NCBI GenBank assembly: GCA_033549365.1
Contig: JAWSUF010000010.1
Location: 44,792-108,791, forward strand
Length of the DNA: 64,000 nucleotides
From: Acidobacteriota bacterium
GTDB lineage: Bacteria; Acidobacteriota; Aminicenantia; Aminicenantales; Saccharicenantaceae
Direction: 5' to 3'
Part shown: positions 1-8,675 of the stretch, piece by piece
Position numbering within the stretch: position 1 is the stretch's first letter
Layout of the letters: the number at the start of each line of letters is the position of its first letter
Made by a program: the position numbers and the translations under genes
The notes under the pieces: model-generated
Told to the model about the DNA's origin: nothing
Seen by the model: only the letters and a program-made list of their open reading frames with translations
Databases searched by the model: none

Positions 1-2
1 AC

Positions 3-2024
3 TCCGAACGGCGCGACATGATCGTCGAGGGCCAGCAGAAAAAACAGAAAGACATTCTTCAGGCCTTCGAAGACGAAGTGTCCGCCGAGGGATTCAACGT
101 GATTCAGGTGCAGGTGGGTCTGTTCACAAGGCCCGACCTCATTCCGGTCATCGAGGGCGAGCCGACACCCTTCCCGAAGCTCGAGGCCATGGTCAAGGAG
201 AAGAAATTCGAAAAGGCCGCTCTCGACTCTCTCAAGGAGAAATATGGAAAACTGACGGTCAAACTCGAGGAGGTTTTCGTCAAACTCCGCGAGATCGATG
301 AAGAAACCCGGGCCCTCCTGAAAAATTGGGATGAGGAATCCATCACGCCCCTGATCAAGGGCAGCGTCGATGAAATCCGAACCCGTTTCCCGGTGCCCAA
401 GATCGAGGAATATCTGTCCGAGGTGGAGCAGAATCTCATCCAAACGATCGAGCTCTTCAAGCCGCAGAAAAAAGAAAAAGACGACATGAATCCGGAACCC
501 CGGGATGAATTTTTGGCCTTCCGGGCCAATCTTCTGGTCGACAATTCCGAACTCGACGGCGCCCCCGTGATCATGGAGAACAATCCGACCTACCTCAACC
601 TGTTCGGATCCATCGAATTCGCTTACAGCCGGTTCGGCATCGGCCAGACGGATTTCACCCGGATCAAGGCCGGCTCTTTTCTCAAGGCCAACGGCGGGTA
701 TCTCATCGTCAACGCGCTCGACGCCCTTGTCGAACCCGGGGTCTGGACAACCATGAAGAGAACTCTCCGAACCCAGTTGTTCGAAATCCAGAACTACCTG
801 TCCATGTATCTGATTTCGACCTCGCGTCTCAAGCCGGAATCCGTGCCCTGCAACGTCAAGGTGGTGATGATCGGCGACGCCCGCCTCTACAACCTTCTTT
901 ATTTCCTGGACGAGGATTTCAAGAAAATCTTCAAGATGAAGGCCGAGTTCGATTCCGAAACCCCCCGCGACGAAAAAACCGTCCACAACTATGTGCGCTT
1001 TGTGAAGAAAATCTGCCGGGAGGACAATCTTCTGGCCTTCAGCCGGGACGGCCTGGCGGCACTCGTCGAATATGCAACCCGGATCGCCGGCCGTCAGAAA
1101 AAGATGTCCACGCGCTTTCACGTCATTGCCGACGTCATCCGCGAATCCAGCTACTGGGCGTCTCAGGAAGGCAAAACCCTCGTCGGAAGCGACGACGTCG
1201 AGCGGGCCGTCCGGGAGCGCTTCGAGCGCGTCAGCCTGATCGAGGACAAGATCCAGGAGATGATCGAGGAAGGCACGATTCTCATCGACACGGAGGGTAC
1301 CGTCGTCGGGCAGGTCAACGGGCTGTCCGTCTACGACATGGGCCAATTCATGTTCGGGAAACCGACGCGGATCACGGCCCGGACTTCCGTGGGCCGGGCC
1401 GGGGTCATCAACATCGAGCGGGAAGCCGACCTCAGCGGAAGCACTCACAACAAGGGTGTTCTCATTCTTTCGGGTTATCTCCGGGGAAAATTCGCCGCCG
1501 ACAAACCCTTTGCCCTGTCGGCCTCTTTGGCTTTCGAGCAGTCTTATGCCGGTGTCGACGGCGACAGCGCCTCATCGACGGAGGCGTATGCCATCCTGTC
1601 CAGTCTGTCGGGATTGCCTCTCCGCCAGGACATCGCCGTGACCGGTTCCCTGAACCAGAAGGGCGAGATTCAGCCCATCGGGGGCATCAACGAAAAGATC
1701 GAAGGGTTCTTCGACGTCTGCCGGGCCAAGGGTCTGACGGGAAGCCAGGGTGTTCTCATCCCTCCCCAGAACATCCGCAATCTCATGCTCCGCCGGGATG
1801 TCGTGGCAGCCGTGGCCGAAGGAAAGTTCCACATTTACCCGGTCAAAACCATCGATGAGGGCATCGAGATCCTTTCCGGCGTTCCGGCGGGCGCCCGCAT
1901 TGAGGACGGGCGATTCGAGGAAGGAACGGTCAACCGGCTCGTCGACGAGGAGCTCAAGAGGCTGGCCCGCTCCTGGAAGGATTTTTCCGCCGCCGCACCG
2001 TCCGACAAGCCGAAAGACGCTTAA
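3..2024 (+). CDS. LonB-type ATP-dependent protease (5' end beyond window)
   Basis: The frame is open to the left edge; the ATG at 18 is only the first Met inside the window, so the N-terminal part with the Walker A loop is missing. Counting from that Met, a Walker B-like segment (GGYLIVNALDAL) lies near residues 225-237. A C-terminal Lon protease domain fills about residues 450-640, with the Ser-Lys dyad visible: Ser517 in GDSAS and Lys560 in GGINEKIEGF. The layout matches the Lon-related COG1067 family, usually about 800 residues, which degrades damaged or regulatory proteins in the cytoplasm using ATP. Its stop codon overlaps the stop of the convergent etfA gene. Family assignment is firm; substrates cannot be read from the sequence. 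Confidence 0.93.
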   Translation, partial: SERRDMIVEGQQKKQKDILQAFEDEVSAEGFNVIQVQVGLFTRPDLIPVIEGEPTPFPKLEAMVKEKKFEKAALDSLKEKYGKLTVKLEEVFVKLREIDEETRALLKNWDEESITPLIKGSVDEIRTRFPVPKIEEYLSEVEQNLIQTIELFKPQKKEKDDMNPEPRDEFLAFRANLLVDNSELDGAPVIMENNPTYLNLFGSIEFAYSRFGIGQTDFTRIKAGSFLKANGGYLIVNALDALVEPGVWTTMKRTLRTQLFEIQNYLSMYLISTSRLKPESVPCNVKVVMIGDARLYNLLYFLDEDFKKIFKMKAEFDSETPRDEKTVHNYVRFVKKICREDNLLAFSRDGLAALVEYATRIAGRQKKMSTRFHVIADVIRESSYWASQEGKTLVGSDDVERAVRERFERVSLIEDKIQEMIEEGTILIDTEGTVVGQVNGLSVYDMGQFMFGKPTRITARTSVGRAGVINIEREADLSGSTHNKGVLILSGYLRGKFAADKPFALSASLAFEQSYAGVDGDSASSTEAYAILSSLSGLPLRQDIAVTGSLNQKGEIQPIGGINEKIEGFFDVCRAKGLTGSQGVLIPPQNIRNLMLRRDVVAAVAEGKFHIYPVKTIDEGIEILSGVPAGARIEDGRFEEGTVNRLVDEELKRLARSWKDFSAAAPSDKPKDA

Positions 2025-3226
2025 CGATTGAGCTGCTTTTTGAGTTCGCGTGTGAGGAGAGGGACGACTTCGAACAGGTCGCCGACGATGCCGTAAGTCG
2101 CGATCTGGAAAATGGGCGCGTCGGGATCCTTGTTGACGGCGATGATGACGTCGGAGGTCTTCATTCCGGCCTGGTGCTGGACGGAACCTGAAATCCCGCA
2201 AGCGACATAAATCTTGGGCCGGACGGTCCGTCCGGTCTGCCCGACCTGATGTTTATAGGGAATCCAGCCGGCATCGACGGCCGCCCGGGAAGCGCCCACG
2301 GCGGCTTTGAGAACATCGGCAAGTTCCCGGAGGACGGCGAAGTTTTCAGCGCTTCCCATCGCCCGGCCCCCGGAAACGATGATTTCGGCATCGGGGAGAT
2401 TGACGGTCTCTTCTCCCTTGATGAACTCCACGATCCGGGTCCGGACCTCCTCTTCGGTCATTTGAAGGGTTTCCGTAATGATGTCTCCCGTCCGGGACGG
2501 GTCCCGGGGAGGCAGAGCGAAGACTTTGGGCCGGACCGTGGCCATCTGAGGCCGGTATTGAGGATAGTCGAGAATCGTGGCCATAATATTTCCGCCGAAG
2601 GCCGGGCGGGTCTGTTTGAGGAATTTCGTTTCGGGATCGATGGACAGTCCGGTACAGTCCGCCGTCAATCCCGCTTCCAGAGTCGTGGCCACGGCCCCTG
2701 CGAAATCCCGGCCCTGGACCGTGGCTCCGAAAAGAACGATTTCAGGTTTGTATTTCCGGATCAACTCGACGGCCGCCCGGGCATAGGGATCCGTGCGGTA
2801 TTGTGTGAGCAGGGGGCTTTCCATGACATAGACGGCTTCGGCGCCATGGGCGACCGCCTCGGCCGCATATCCCGGCGCGGCCCCGGCATCCGCGAACAGC
2901 ATGCCGCACAGCCGGCAGCCCAGGTCGTCGGCCAGTTTCCGTCCTTCGCCCAAAAGCTCGAATGAAACGGCGGAAACCCGGCCTTCTTCGTGTTCAATGA
3001 AGACCCAGACATCCTTGTAGGCCGACATATCGGCGGCGGCGGCTTTCTCCTCCTTTTCGAGAACGATGGCCCCGACCGGGCAGACGTCGACGCAGGCACC
3101 GCAGAAGGTGCAGGCGTCGTCGACCTCGGCGATTCCGTCTTTCATGCTCAGGGCTCCGAAGGGACATGTCGGGATGCAGGCTTCGCAACCGGTGCAGCTT
3201 TCGGCGTCGATTTTCAATTCGGCCAT
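2021..3226 (-). CDS. etfA: Electron transfer flavoprotein alpha subunit with N-terminal ferredoxin domain
   Basis: 401 residues. The first 60 form a two-cluster ferredoxin: Cys11, 14, 17, 21 and Cys39, 42, 45, 49 in two CxxCxxCxxxCP motifs. The remainder is the usual EtfA fold: an alpha/beta domain, then the FAD-binding C-terminal domain with the [10 protein letters not shown] stretch near residue 288 and [19 protein letters not shown] near 330-348. With EtfB it shuttles electrons between flavin dehydrogenases and a quinone, NAD or ferredoxin partner. The extra clusters are known in the CarE and LctC type ETFs of electron-bifurcating or confurcating complexes; that role here is inference. It follows etfB by 16 bp in the same transcript. 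Confidence 0.95.
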   Translation of the reverse strand: MAELKIDAESCTGCEACIPTCPFGALSMKDGIAEVDDACTFCGACVDVCPVGAIVLEKEEKAAAADMSAYKDVWVFIEHEEGRVSAVSFELLGEGRKLADDLGCRLCGMLFADAGAAPGYAAEAVAHGAEAVYVMESPLLTQYRTDPYARAAVELIRKYKPEIVLFGATVQGRDFAGAVATTLEAGLTADCTGLSIDPETKFLKQTRPAFGGNIMATILDYPQYRPQMATVRPKVFALPPRDPSRTGDIITETLQMTEEEVRTRIVEFIKGEETVNLPDAEIIVSGGRAMGSAENFAVLRELADVLKAAVGASRAAVDAGWIPYKHQVGQTGRTVRPKIYVACGISGSVQHQAGMKTSDVIIAVNKDPDAPIFQIATYGIVGDLFEVVPLLTRELKKQLNR

Positions 3227-3242
3227 GGGTTTCTCCTCATCC

Positions 3243-4040
3243 TCACTTGACGAATTTCGTGTCCATCAGCCTGTCGACAAGGGCGGAGACCGCCTCCTGC
3301 GGATCGCCCTTGAGCATCTCTCCGCCCCGGCTCCGGGCCTCCGGCGTGAAAATCTTCGACACCCAGGTCGGCGAACCCTTGAGTCCGATCCGATTTTCGT
3401 CGGCGCCGATATCCCCGGCCGTCAACACGGGGATTTCGGTCCGAGCCGCTCTTTTTATGCCCATGAGCGAAGGCGGGCGCGGCTTGTTGATGTCCTTGAC
3501 GACGGTCAGCAGGGCCGGAAGGGAGGATTCCACAATTTCCCGGCCGTGCTCGAGCAGGCGTTCGACCCGGATGGTCTTTTTTTCGGGGTCGAGTTCTGCG
3601 ACTTTCGAGACATATGTGAGTTGCGGGATGCCCAGGCGGGTCGCGATTCCCGGACCGACTTGAGCGGTATCCCCGTCGATGGCCTGCTTGCCGCAGAGAA
3701 TGAGGTCGGCGCCGCCGATATGCTCGATCGTCCGGGCCAGGGCGTAAGCCGTGGCCAGCGTGTCGGCGCCGGCAAAGGCCCTGTCCGAAACCAGGTGGAC
3801 CTTGTCCGCACCGACGGCCAGGGCGCTTTTCAGAACCTCGACGGCCTGGGGCGGCCCCATGCTGACGACATGGACTTCGCCTCCATGCTTTTCCCGCAGG
3901 AGGAGCGCTTCTTCCAGAGCGTATTCATCGAAGGGATTCGTGATACTGGCCACCCCCTCCCGGATCAGGGTGTTGGTCTCTGGATTGATCTTGACATCGG
4001 CGGTATCCGGAACCTGCTTGATGCAAACGGCGATTCTCAA
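3243..4040 (-). CDS. etfB: Electron transfer flavoprotein beta subunit
   Basis: 265 residues, normal length for the family. It begins MRIAVCIKQVPDT, the typical EtfB start, and carries the nucleotide-binding segment GGADLILCGKQAIDGDTAQV near residues 108-127, which also marks the EtfB signature region. EtfB binds AMP or, in bifurcating ETFs, a second FAD. The gene precedes etfA in the same direction, so the heterodimer is made from one transcript. No acyl-CoA dehydrogenase, ETF-quinone oxidoreductase or lactate dehydrogenase lies next to the pair, so its redox partner cannot be inferred from context. Confidence 0.95.
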   Translation of the reverse strand: MRIAVCIKQVPDTADVKINPETNTLIREGVASITNPFDEYALEEALLLREKHGGEVHVVSMGPPQAVEVLKSALAVGADKVHLVSDRAFAGADTLATAYALARTIEHIGGADLILCGKQAIDGDTAQVGPGIATRLGIPQLTYVSKVAELDPEKKTIRVERLLEHGREIVESSLPALLTVVKDINKPRPPSLMGIKRAARTEIPVLTAGDIGADENRIGLKGSPTWVSKIFTPEARSRGGEMLKGDPQEAVSALVDRLMDTKFVK

Positions 4041-4128
4041 TGGGTCCTCCCTTCATGAATTGCGGTTTCTGTATATCACCAGCTTTCCAGTCTCGTCAAG
4101 GTTTTACGGGGAATCCGGCAACGGCCGG

Positions 4129-4905
4129 TTAGGTTCGTTTTTTGCGGGAGGCGGCGTTTTTTTTCGGGCGGCTCTCCTGCGCGTCGAGACCGGCGACCTT
4201 CCTGAGCCGGGCCGTCTCCCCTTCTGTCAGAAAACGCCAGTCCCCGGATTTCAATCCCTTCGCGGTCAGCCCGGCAAAATGCGTCCGCTTCAGTTCGCGG
4301 ACCCGGCTCCCGACGGCCTCTATCATTTTTCGGACTTCTCGTTTGCGGCCCTCGTGGATTTCGAGAGCCAAGATACTCCGTCCGTCCGCCCTCCAGAGGA
4401 TATCGGCCTTGGCCGGAGCCGTGCGCCGGCCTTCCAGGAATACGCCTTTTCTCAGCTTCGCCAGGCTTTCGTCCGTGGGCACATCGTCGACTTGTGCCAC
4501 ATAACGTTTTTTGACTTCGTAGCGCGGATGGGTCAGACGGAAGGCCAGTTCCCCATCGTTTGTGAGAAGCAGAACGCCCGTGCTGTCGGCATCCAGCCGG
4601 CCCACGGGAAAGACGCGGGTTTTCAATTGGGGAAGAAGATCCATGACCGTCCGCCGTCCCAGGGGGTCTTTAACGGTTGTGACAAAGCCTTTCGGTTTGT
4701 GAAGAAGCACGGTCACGCCGAGCTTTTCCCGGCTGACCGGCCGGCCGCCGACCTCCACCCTGTCCGTCTCTTCATCGATTTTGGTTCCCAGTTCCGTGAC
4801 CACAAGGCCGTTAACCTTGACCTTTCCCTCGACGATCAACCGGTCGGCTTCCCGGCGGGAAGCCGCGCCGGCCATCGAGAGGTACTTATTTAAACGGACC
4901 GTCAT
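4129..4905 (-). CDS. rluB: 23S rRNA pseudouridine synthase, RluB/RsuA family
   Basis: 258 residues. An S4 RNA-binding domain occupies about residues 2-50 (RLNKYLSMAGAASRREADRL), followed by the catalytic domain with GRLDADSTGVLLLTNDG at 102-118; Asp105 is the expected nucleophile. The C-terminal tail is basic (RPKKNAASRKKRT). The family isomerises one uridine in 23S or 16S rRNA; RluB and RluF cannot be told apart reliably by eye, so the symbol is tentative. It sits 11 bp downstream of a small barrel gene in the same direction and is probably co-transcribed with it. Confidence 0.9.
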   Translation of the reverse strand: MTVRLNKYLSMAGAASRREADRLIVEGKVKVNGLVVTELGTKIDEETDRVEVGGRPVSREKLGVTVLLHKPKGFVTTVKDPLGRRTVMDLLPQLKTRVFPVGRLDADSTGVLLLTNDGELAFRLTHPRYEVKKRYVAQVDDVPTDESLAKLRKGVFLEGRRTAPAKADILWRADGRSILALEIHEGRKREVRKMIEAVGSRVRELKRTHFAGLTAKGLKSGDWRFLTEGETARLRKVAGLDAQESRPKKNAASRKKRT

Positions 4906-4916
4906 CTCTTCAGACC

Positions 4917-5477
4917 CTAAAAATAGATGTTGAATCCTCCGGTTAGAGCCAGGTTGCCGAGCGTGAGTTTGCCCTCCTCCAAACCGAGTCCCACGCGGTG
5001 ATAGCGGGCTTCCGCGGCAAGGGCGAATTTCCGGGCCAGCCGGATTTCCAGGCCGGCGCCGGCGTTAAATCCCGTCTTTTTTTCGGTTTCGACGCCGGGG
5101 ATATGCGCCCAATAATACCCATATCCCAAAGTCAGATAGGGACTTAGGATGGGCATGGGAAGGAAAAATTTGGCACAAAGACCCAGATGACTGTAGTCCA
5201 ATTTGCGGTTTTTCCACATTTCCGGAGTGATATCCTGAAAATCAAGATTGTGGGCCGCCTGGAGCCATTGAACTTCAAAGGCCAACGCCAGGACGTTCAC
5301 ACCGGCACGGGCGCCGTAGAGAAACGTCTGGTCCCGGTCAAAGGATATTCCGTCCAGCTTCGCTTTCTGGGACGAAACCCCTCCCTGAAGACCGAGATAG
5401 AATCCGGCCTCTGCCGGAAGCGACAGAACAGCCATAAAAGCGAGGGCGACAAAGATTCCGGACAATGTTCGTCTCAT
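4917..5477 (-). CDS. Small outer-membrane beta-barrel protein
   Basis: 186 residues with a clear signal peptide (about 1-25, ending near LPAEAG). The rest alternates polar and aromatic residues, with repeated Gly and Tyr and a terminal aromatic (FNIYF), typical of an eight-strand OmpA/OmpW-like barrel. The segment PYLTLGYGYYWAHIP is a barrel strand pair. Its start codon overlaps the stop of the upstream pyruvate-kinase-like gene, so the two are translationally coupled. No enzymatic motif is visible; a structural or porin-like role is inference. Confidence 0.75.
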   Translation of the reverse strand: MRRTLSGIFVALAFMAVLSLPAEAGFYLGLQGGVSSQKAKLDGISFDRDQTFLYGARAGVNVLALAFEVQWLQAAHNLDFQDITPEMWKNRKLDYSHLGLCAKFFLPMPILSPYLTLGYGYYWAHIPGVETEKKTGFNAGAGLEIRLARKFALAAEARYHRVGLGLEEGKLTLGNLALTGGFNIYF

Positions 5478-6109
5478 GCTTTCATCCCCTTTTTCGGCGG
5501 ATCCGGAAGGATTCTCCAGGCCGGACGGGCCAAAACTTCCATCACTTTCATGTCGAAAAAAGACTGGGCGGGACAGGGCTGCAGAAGAAGCGCGGTGTCG
5601 GCTCCGGATTGCGTTCCCCCGATGGAGATGCAGGGGATGCCGTGCGGAACCCGTCCGGCATCCGCCGCCATGAGGGCGATTTCCACGGCGACTTTCGTTC
5701 CCTGGCCGAAAATGCGAAGTGTGTAGGCCATGATTTCATCGAGTTCGTACGTGCCCAGTTTCCGGCGCACGGCCCGCCCCACGCCGCCGAAGGCGTGCTG
5801 GCAGGTCAGGATTTCGGCGCCGGCGGCTTCAATCCGCTTTCGGTGTTTTTCTTCGAGCTCCTGGACATCGGGGCCCGAGAAGCCCGTGGAATGAGTGACC
5901 ACAACGAGCTGATCGGCGGGAAAGTGCTCCAGCGCCTTGACGCCCGTTTTCCCCGAGGTCGTGGCGACGAGAACCCGGCCCACGCCGAGTTCTCCGGCGC
6001 ACCGGGCCGCCCAGGCCAGCGTCCGGTCCGTGTTTTGCGGCCCCGGCGCATCGAAAGACAGGCAGGCGCTGATGCGCGCCGGGGATTCCGGAGTCTTTCT
6101 TTTGGCCAT
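5474..6109 (-). CDS. Pyruvate kinase C-terminal-domain-like protein (COG1751 type)
   Basis: 211 residues from the ATG at 6109, chosen because AGGAGG lies 5 bp before it; the frame extends further upstream without a better site. The protein has the alpha/beta fold of the pyruvate kinase C-terminal domain without the barrel: RVLVATTSGKTG near 48-59 and VVVTHSTGFSG near 70-80 resemble the allosteric-domain loops. The final part has IPCISIGGTQSGADTALLLQP. Members of this family are uncharacterised, and a ligand-binding or sensing role is inference. It ends in a 4-bp ATGA overlap with the barrel gene and is divergent from the permease pair. Confidence 0.72.
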   Translation of the reverse strand: MAKRKTPESPARISACLSFDAPGPQNTDRTLAWAARCAGELGVGRVLVATTSGKTGVKALEHFPADQLVVVTHSTGFSGPDVQELEEKHRKRIEAAGAEILTCQHAFGGVGRAVRRKLGTYELDEIMAYTLRIFGQGTKVAVEIALMAADAGRVPHGIPCISIGGTQSGADTALLLQPCPAQSFFDMKVMEVLARPAWRILPDPPKKGMKA

Positions 6110-6198
6110 GGCGCCCTCCTCAGCGATCATTGTGCGGCCCCGGACAGGCAAAGTCAAGACGGGCTGAACTTTTTCCATTCCGGTTCGTATTGGGAAAC

Positions 6199-7434
6199 AT
6201 GGCCCGAATGCATATCACCGAATCCCTGGAGATGGCCGTATCGTCCATGCGCGCCAACAAAATGCGGACGTTCCTGACTCTCCTGGGCGTCATCATCGGC
6301 GTGCTGACCATCATCGCCGTCGTCTCCGTGATCCAGGGGCTCAACAACTACGTCTACACCAAGATGGCCTTCTATGGAGCGAATGATTTCTCCATCTCCA
6401 AATTCTCGATGATGAACATGTCCCTCAAGGACTTCACCGACCAGATGAAACGGCGCGACCTTACGCTCGAAGAAATGCGTTTTCTCCGGGAGTCCTGCCG
6501 GTCCTGCGAACTTGTGGGCGCCTCGACCGGCACCAGCCGCGAGGTGAAATTCCGCAACCGGTCCGTCCGCGACACCCAGGTCCGGGGCGTGACCTCCGTC
6601 GATCATCTCATCGGTTCGACCCTCGAACTCGAAAAAGGCCGCCATCTTCAGATCGAAGATGAGCGCCACTCCCGGATGGTCTGCATCATCGGGGCGGACG
6701 TCGAGGAAAATCTTTTTCAGGGCATCGATCCCGTGGGCCGCCGCATCAAGGTTGGAAACCGCGATTTCCAGGTCATCGGCGTCGGGACAAGGAAGGGAAA
6801 AATCCTGGGATTCAGCCAGGACAACTACGTCCGCATTCCGATCACGACGTTTTTAAAGATTTACGGCTCCCGCCGCTCTCTTGACATCAACATCCACACC
6901 GCCTCCCAGGAAAAGATGATCCAGGCCCAGGAGGAGGTGCGGACGCTCCTCCGCGCCTGGCGAAAGCGGACCTACAAGGATCCCGACGACTTTTCCTTCC
7001 AGACGTCGGAGACTTTCATTCAGATCTACAAGTCGGCGACGTCGGGCGTCTACTTCGCCATGATCGCCGTGGCCTCGATCGCTCTTCTCGTCGGCGGCAT
7101 CGTCATTATGAACATCATGTTCGTCTCGGTGACGGAGAGAACCAAGGAGATCGGCATCCGGATGGCCGTCGGAGCCCGCCGTAAGGACATTCTTCTGCAG
7201 TTCCTGCTCGAATCGTCCATCATCGCCGCCGTCGGAGGCCTCATCGGCATCCTTCTGGGAATCGGCGTCGCCCGCATCGTCACCGCGGCAACGGCCATGC
7301 CCTCGCGCGTTGAACCCGTATCCATCATCCTGGCCATCGTCATGTCCTGGAGCGTCGGTCTGTTTTTTGGGATCTACCCGGCCAACAAGGCGGCCAAGCT
7401 CGATCCCGTGGAAGCCCTGAGGTCGGAACTGTGA
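6199..7434 (+). CDS. MacB/FtsX-type ABC transporter permease 1
   Basis: 411 residues from ATG 6199; ATG 6208 is an equally possible start because the upstream site is weak. It has one N-terminal membrane helix after MRANKMRTFLTLLGVIIG, a periplasmic MacB_PCD domain (about 60-280), and three C-terminal helices of the FtsX domain with the conserved VTERTKEIGIRMAVGARR loop. Such permeases move lipoproteins, peptides or toxins, or transmit mechanical force, with a separate ATPase; no ATPase gene adjoins them here. Its stop overlaps the start of a paralogous permease, so they probably form a heterodimer. Confidence 0.9.
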   Translation: MARMHITESLEMAVSSMRANKMRTFLTLLGVIIGVLTIIAVVSVIQGLNNYVYTKMAFYGANDFSISKFSMMNMSLKDFTDQMKRRDLTLEEMRFLRESCRSCELVGASTGTSREVKFRNRSVRDTQVRGVTSVDHLIGSTLELEKGRHLQIEDERHSRMVCIIGADVEENLFQGIDPVGRRIKVGNRDFQVIGVGTRKGKILGFSQDNYVRIPITTFLKIYGSRRSLDINIHTASQEKMIQAQEEVRTLLRAWRKRTYKDPDDFSFQTSETFIQIYKSATSGVYFAMIAVASIALLVGGIVIMNIMFVSVTERTKEIGIRMAVGARRKDILLQFLLESSIIAAVGGLIGILLGIGVARIVTAATAMPSRVEPVSIILAIVMSWSVGLFFGIYPANKAAKLDPVEALRSEL

Positions 7435-8675
7435 GACTCCAGATCATCCGCGAGGTCTTCCGGATGGCCGTCGAATCCCTCCGGACCAACAAGATGCGTT
7501 CGCTCCTTACGGTCCTGGGCATCGTCATCGGCGTCATGACCGTGATCGGGATGGTTTCGGTCATCCAGGGACTCAACCGATCCTTCCTCCAGGAGCTGGC
7601 TTCGGCGGGGGCCGATCTGATTCTCGTCGGCAAATACGATCCCGTCCAGATGGGACAACGAAGCGAGGAAGAGCGTCGGCGCCGGGACCTGACCTTTGAA
7701 GACGCCATGGCCATCCAGGAGGAATGTCCCTCCGTGCGATCCGTTGCCGTTTCCATGACGGCGGATATTTTTCAGCCCATTCCCGTCAAGGCCGGCAACA
7801 TTACCAGTGAAAACGCCATCATCATCGGCATGAACGAGAACTGGCCCACGGTCTACGCTCTCTATCTCCCCCAGGAAGGACGGTTTCTCACCGAATCCGA
7901 AATTACCCGCAGCGCCCGGAGCGCCATCCTGGGCTTCGAAACGGCCGAAACCCTCTTCCCTTTCACGAGCGCCGTCGGCCGGGAGATCCGGATCGGACCT
8001 GAAAATTTCACCGTCGTCGGCGTCCTTGAAAAGAGAGGCCAGATGTTCGGCCAGAGCCGTGACAATTTCGTCGGCATGCCCCTAACAACCTTGATGAAAT
8101 ATTTCCCGTACAATCCCGAAGGATTGGAGATCGCCGCCGTCCCCAGGAGGCCGGAGGAGCTGAACGCGGCCATCGAAGAAATCCGGAACCTTCTGAGACA
8201 GCGCCGCAAGGTCCGTTTCGGGCAGCCGGACGACTTCGCGGTCTTCACCCAGGACACCCTCGTCGATCTCTATAATCAGTTGACCGGCGCCGCCTACCTG
8301 GTCATGATCGTCATTTCTTCCATCGGACTTCTCGTCGGCGGCATCGGCGTCATGAACATCATGCTGGTTTCGGTCAAGGAGCGGACGCGAGAGATCGGGA
8401 TCCGCAAGGCCATCGGGGCTCGGTCCGCCGACATCCTGAAACAATTTCTCATCGAAGCGATATTCCTGACCGGGATCGGAGGGATCATCGGGGTCGTCAT
8501 CGGCTTCGGCCTGGCCATGCTCGTCCGGGCCGCGACGCCCCTTCCGGCCACGGTCTCCGCCTGGTCGGTCGTCGCGGGGCTCACAGTCTCGATCTCGATC
8601 GGGCTCTTCTTCGGGATCTTTCCCGCCCAGAAAGCCTCCCGGCTCGATCCCATCGAATCCCTCCGCTACGAATAA
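7431..8675 (+). CDS. MacB/FtsX-type ABC transporter permease 2
   Basis: 414 residues, starting at a GTG inside a 4-bp GTGA overlap with the upstream paralogue, which implies coupled translation. The architecture is the same: a TM1 segment (SLLTVLGIVIGVMTVIGMV), a periplasmic domain, then three helices with VKERTREIGIRKAIGARSADI and the end motif KASRLDPIESLRYE. The two permeases are similar but clearly diverged, which suggests asymmetric subunits of one exporter. The gene runs 10 bp into the convergent AlaX-type gene. The partner ATPase and membrane-fusion protein must be encoded elsewhere. Confidence 0.9.
   Translation: MRLQIIREVFRMAVESLRTNKMRSLLTVLGIVIGVMTVIGMVSVIQGLNRSFLQELASAGADLILVGKYDPVQMGQRSEEERRRRDLTFEDAMAIQEECPSVRSVAVSMTADIFQPIPVKAGNITSENAIIIGMNENWPTVYALYLPQEGRFLTESEITRSARSAILGFETAETLFPFTSAVGREIRIGPENFTVVGVLEKRGQMFGQSRDNFVGMPLTTLMKYFPYNPEGLEIAAVPRRPEELNAAIEEIRNLLRQRRKVRFGQPDDFAVFTQDTLVDLYNQLTGAAYLVMIVISSIGLLVGGIGVMNIMLVSVKERTREIGIRKAIGARSADILKQFLIEAIFLTGIGGIIGVVIGFGLAMLVRAATPLPATVSAWSVVAGLTVSISIGLFFGIFPAQKASRLDPIESLRYE

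Noticed and set aside
2249..2965. Plus-strand open frame of 238 codons opposite etfA
   Set aside because: It lies fully inside etfA, is rich in Gly, Arg and Asp without hydrophobic order, and is a GC-rich shadow of the real gene.
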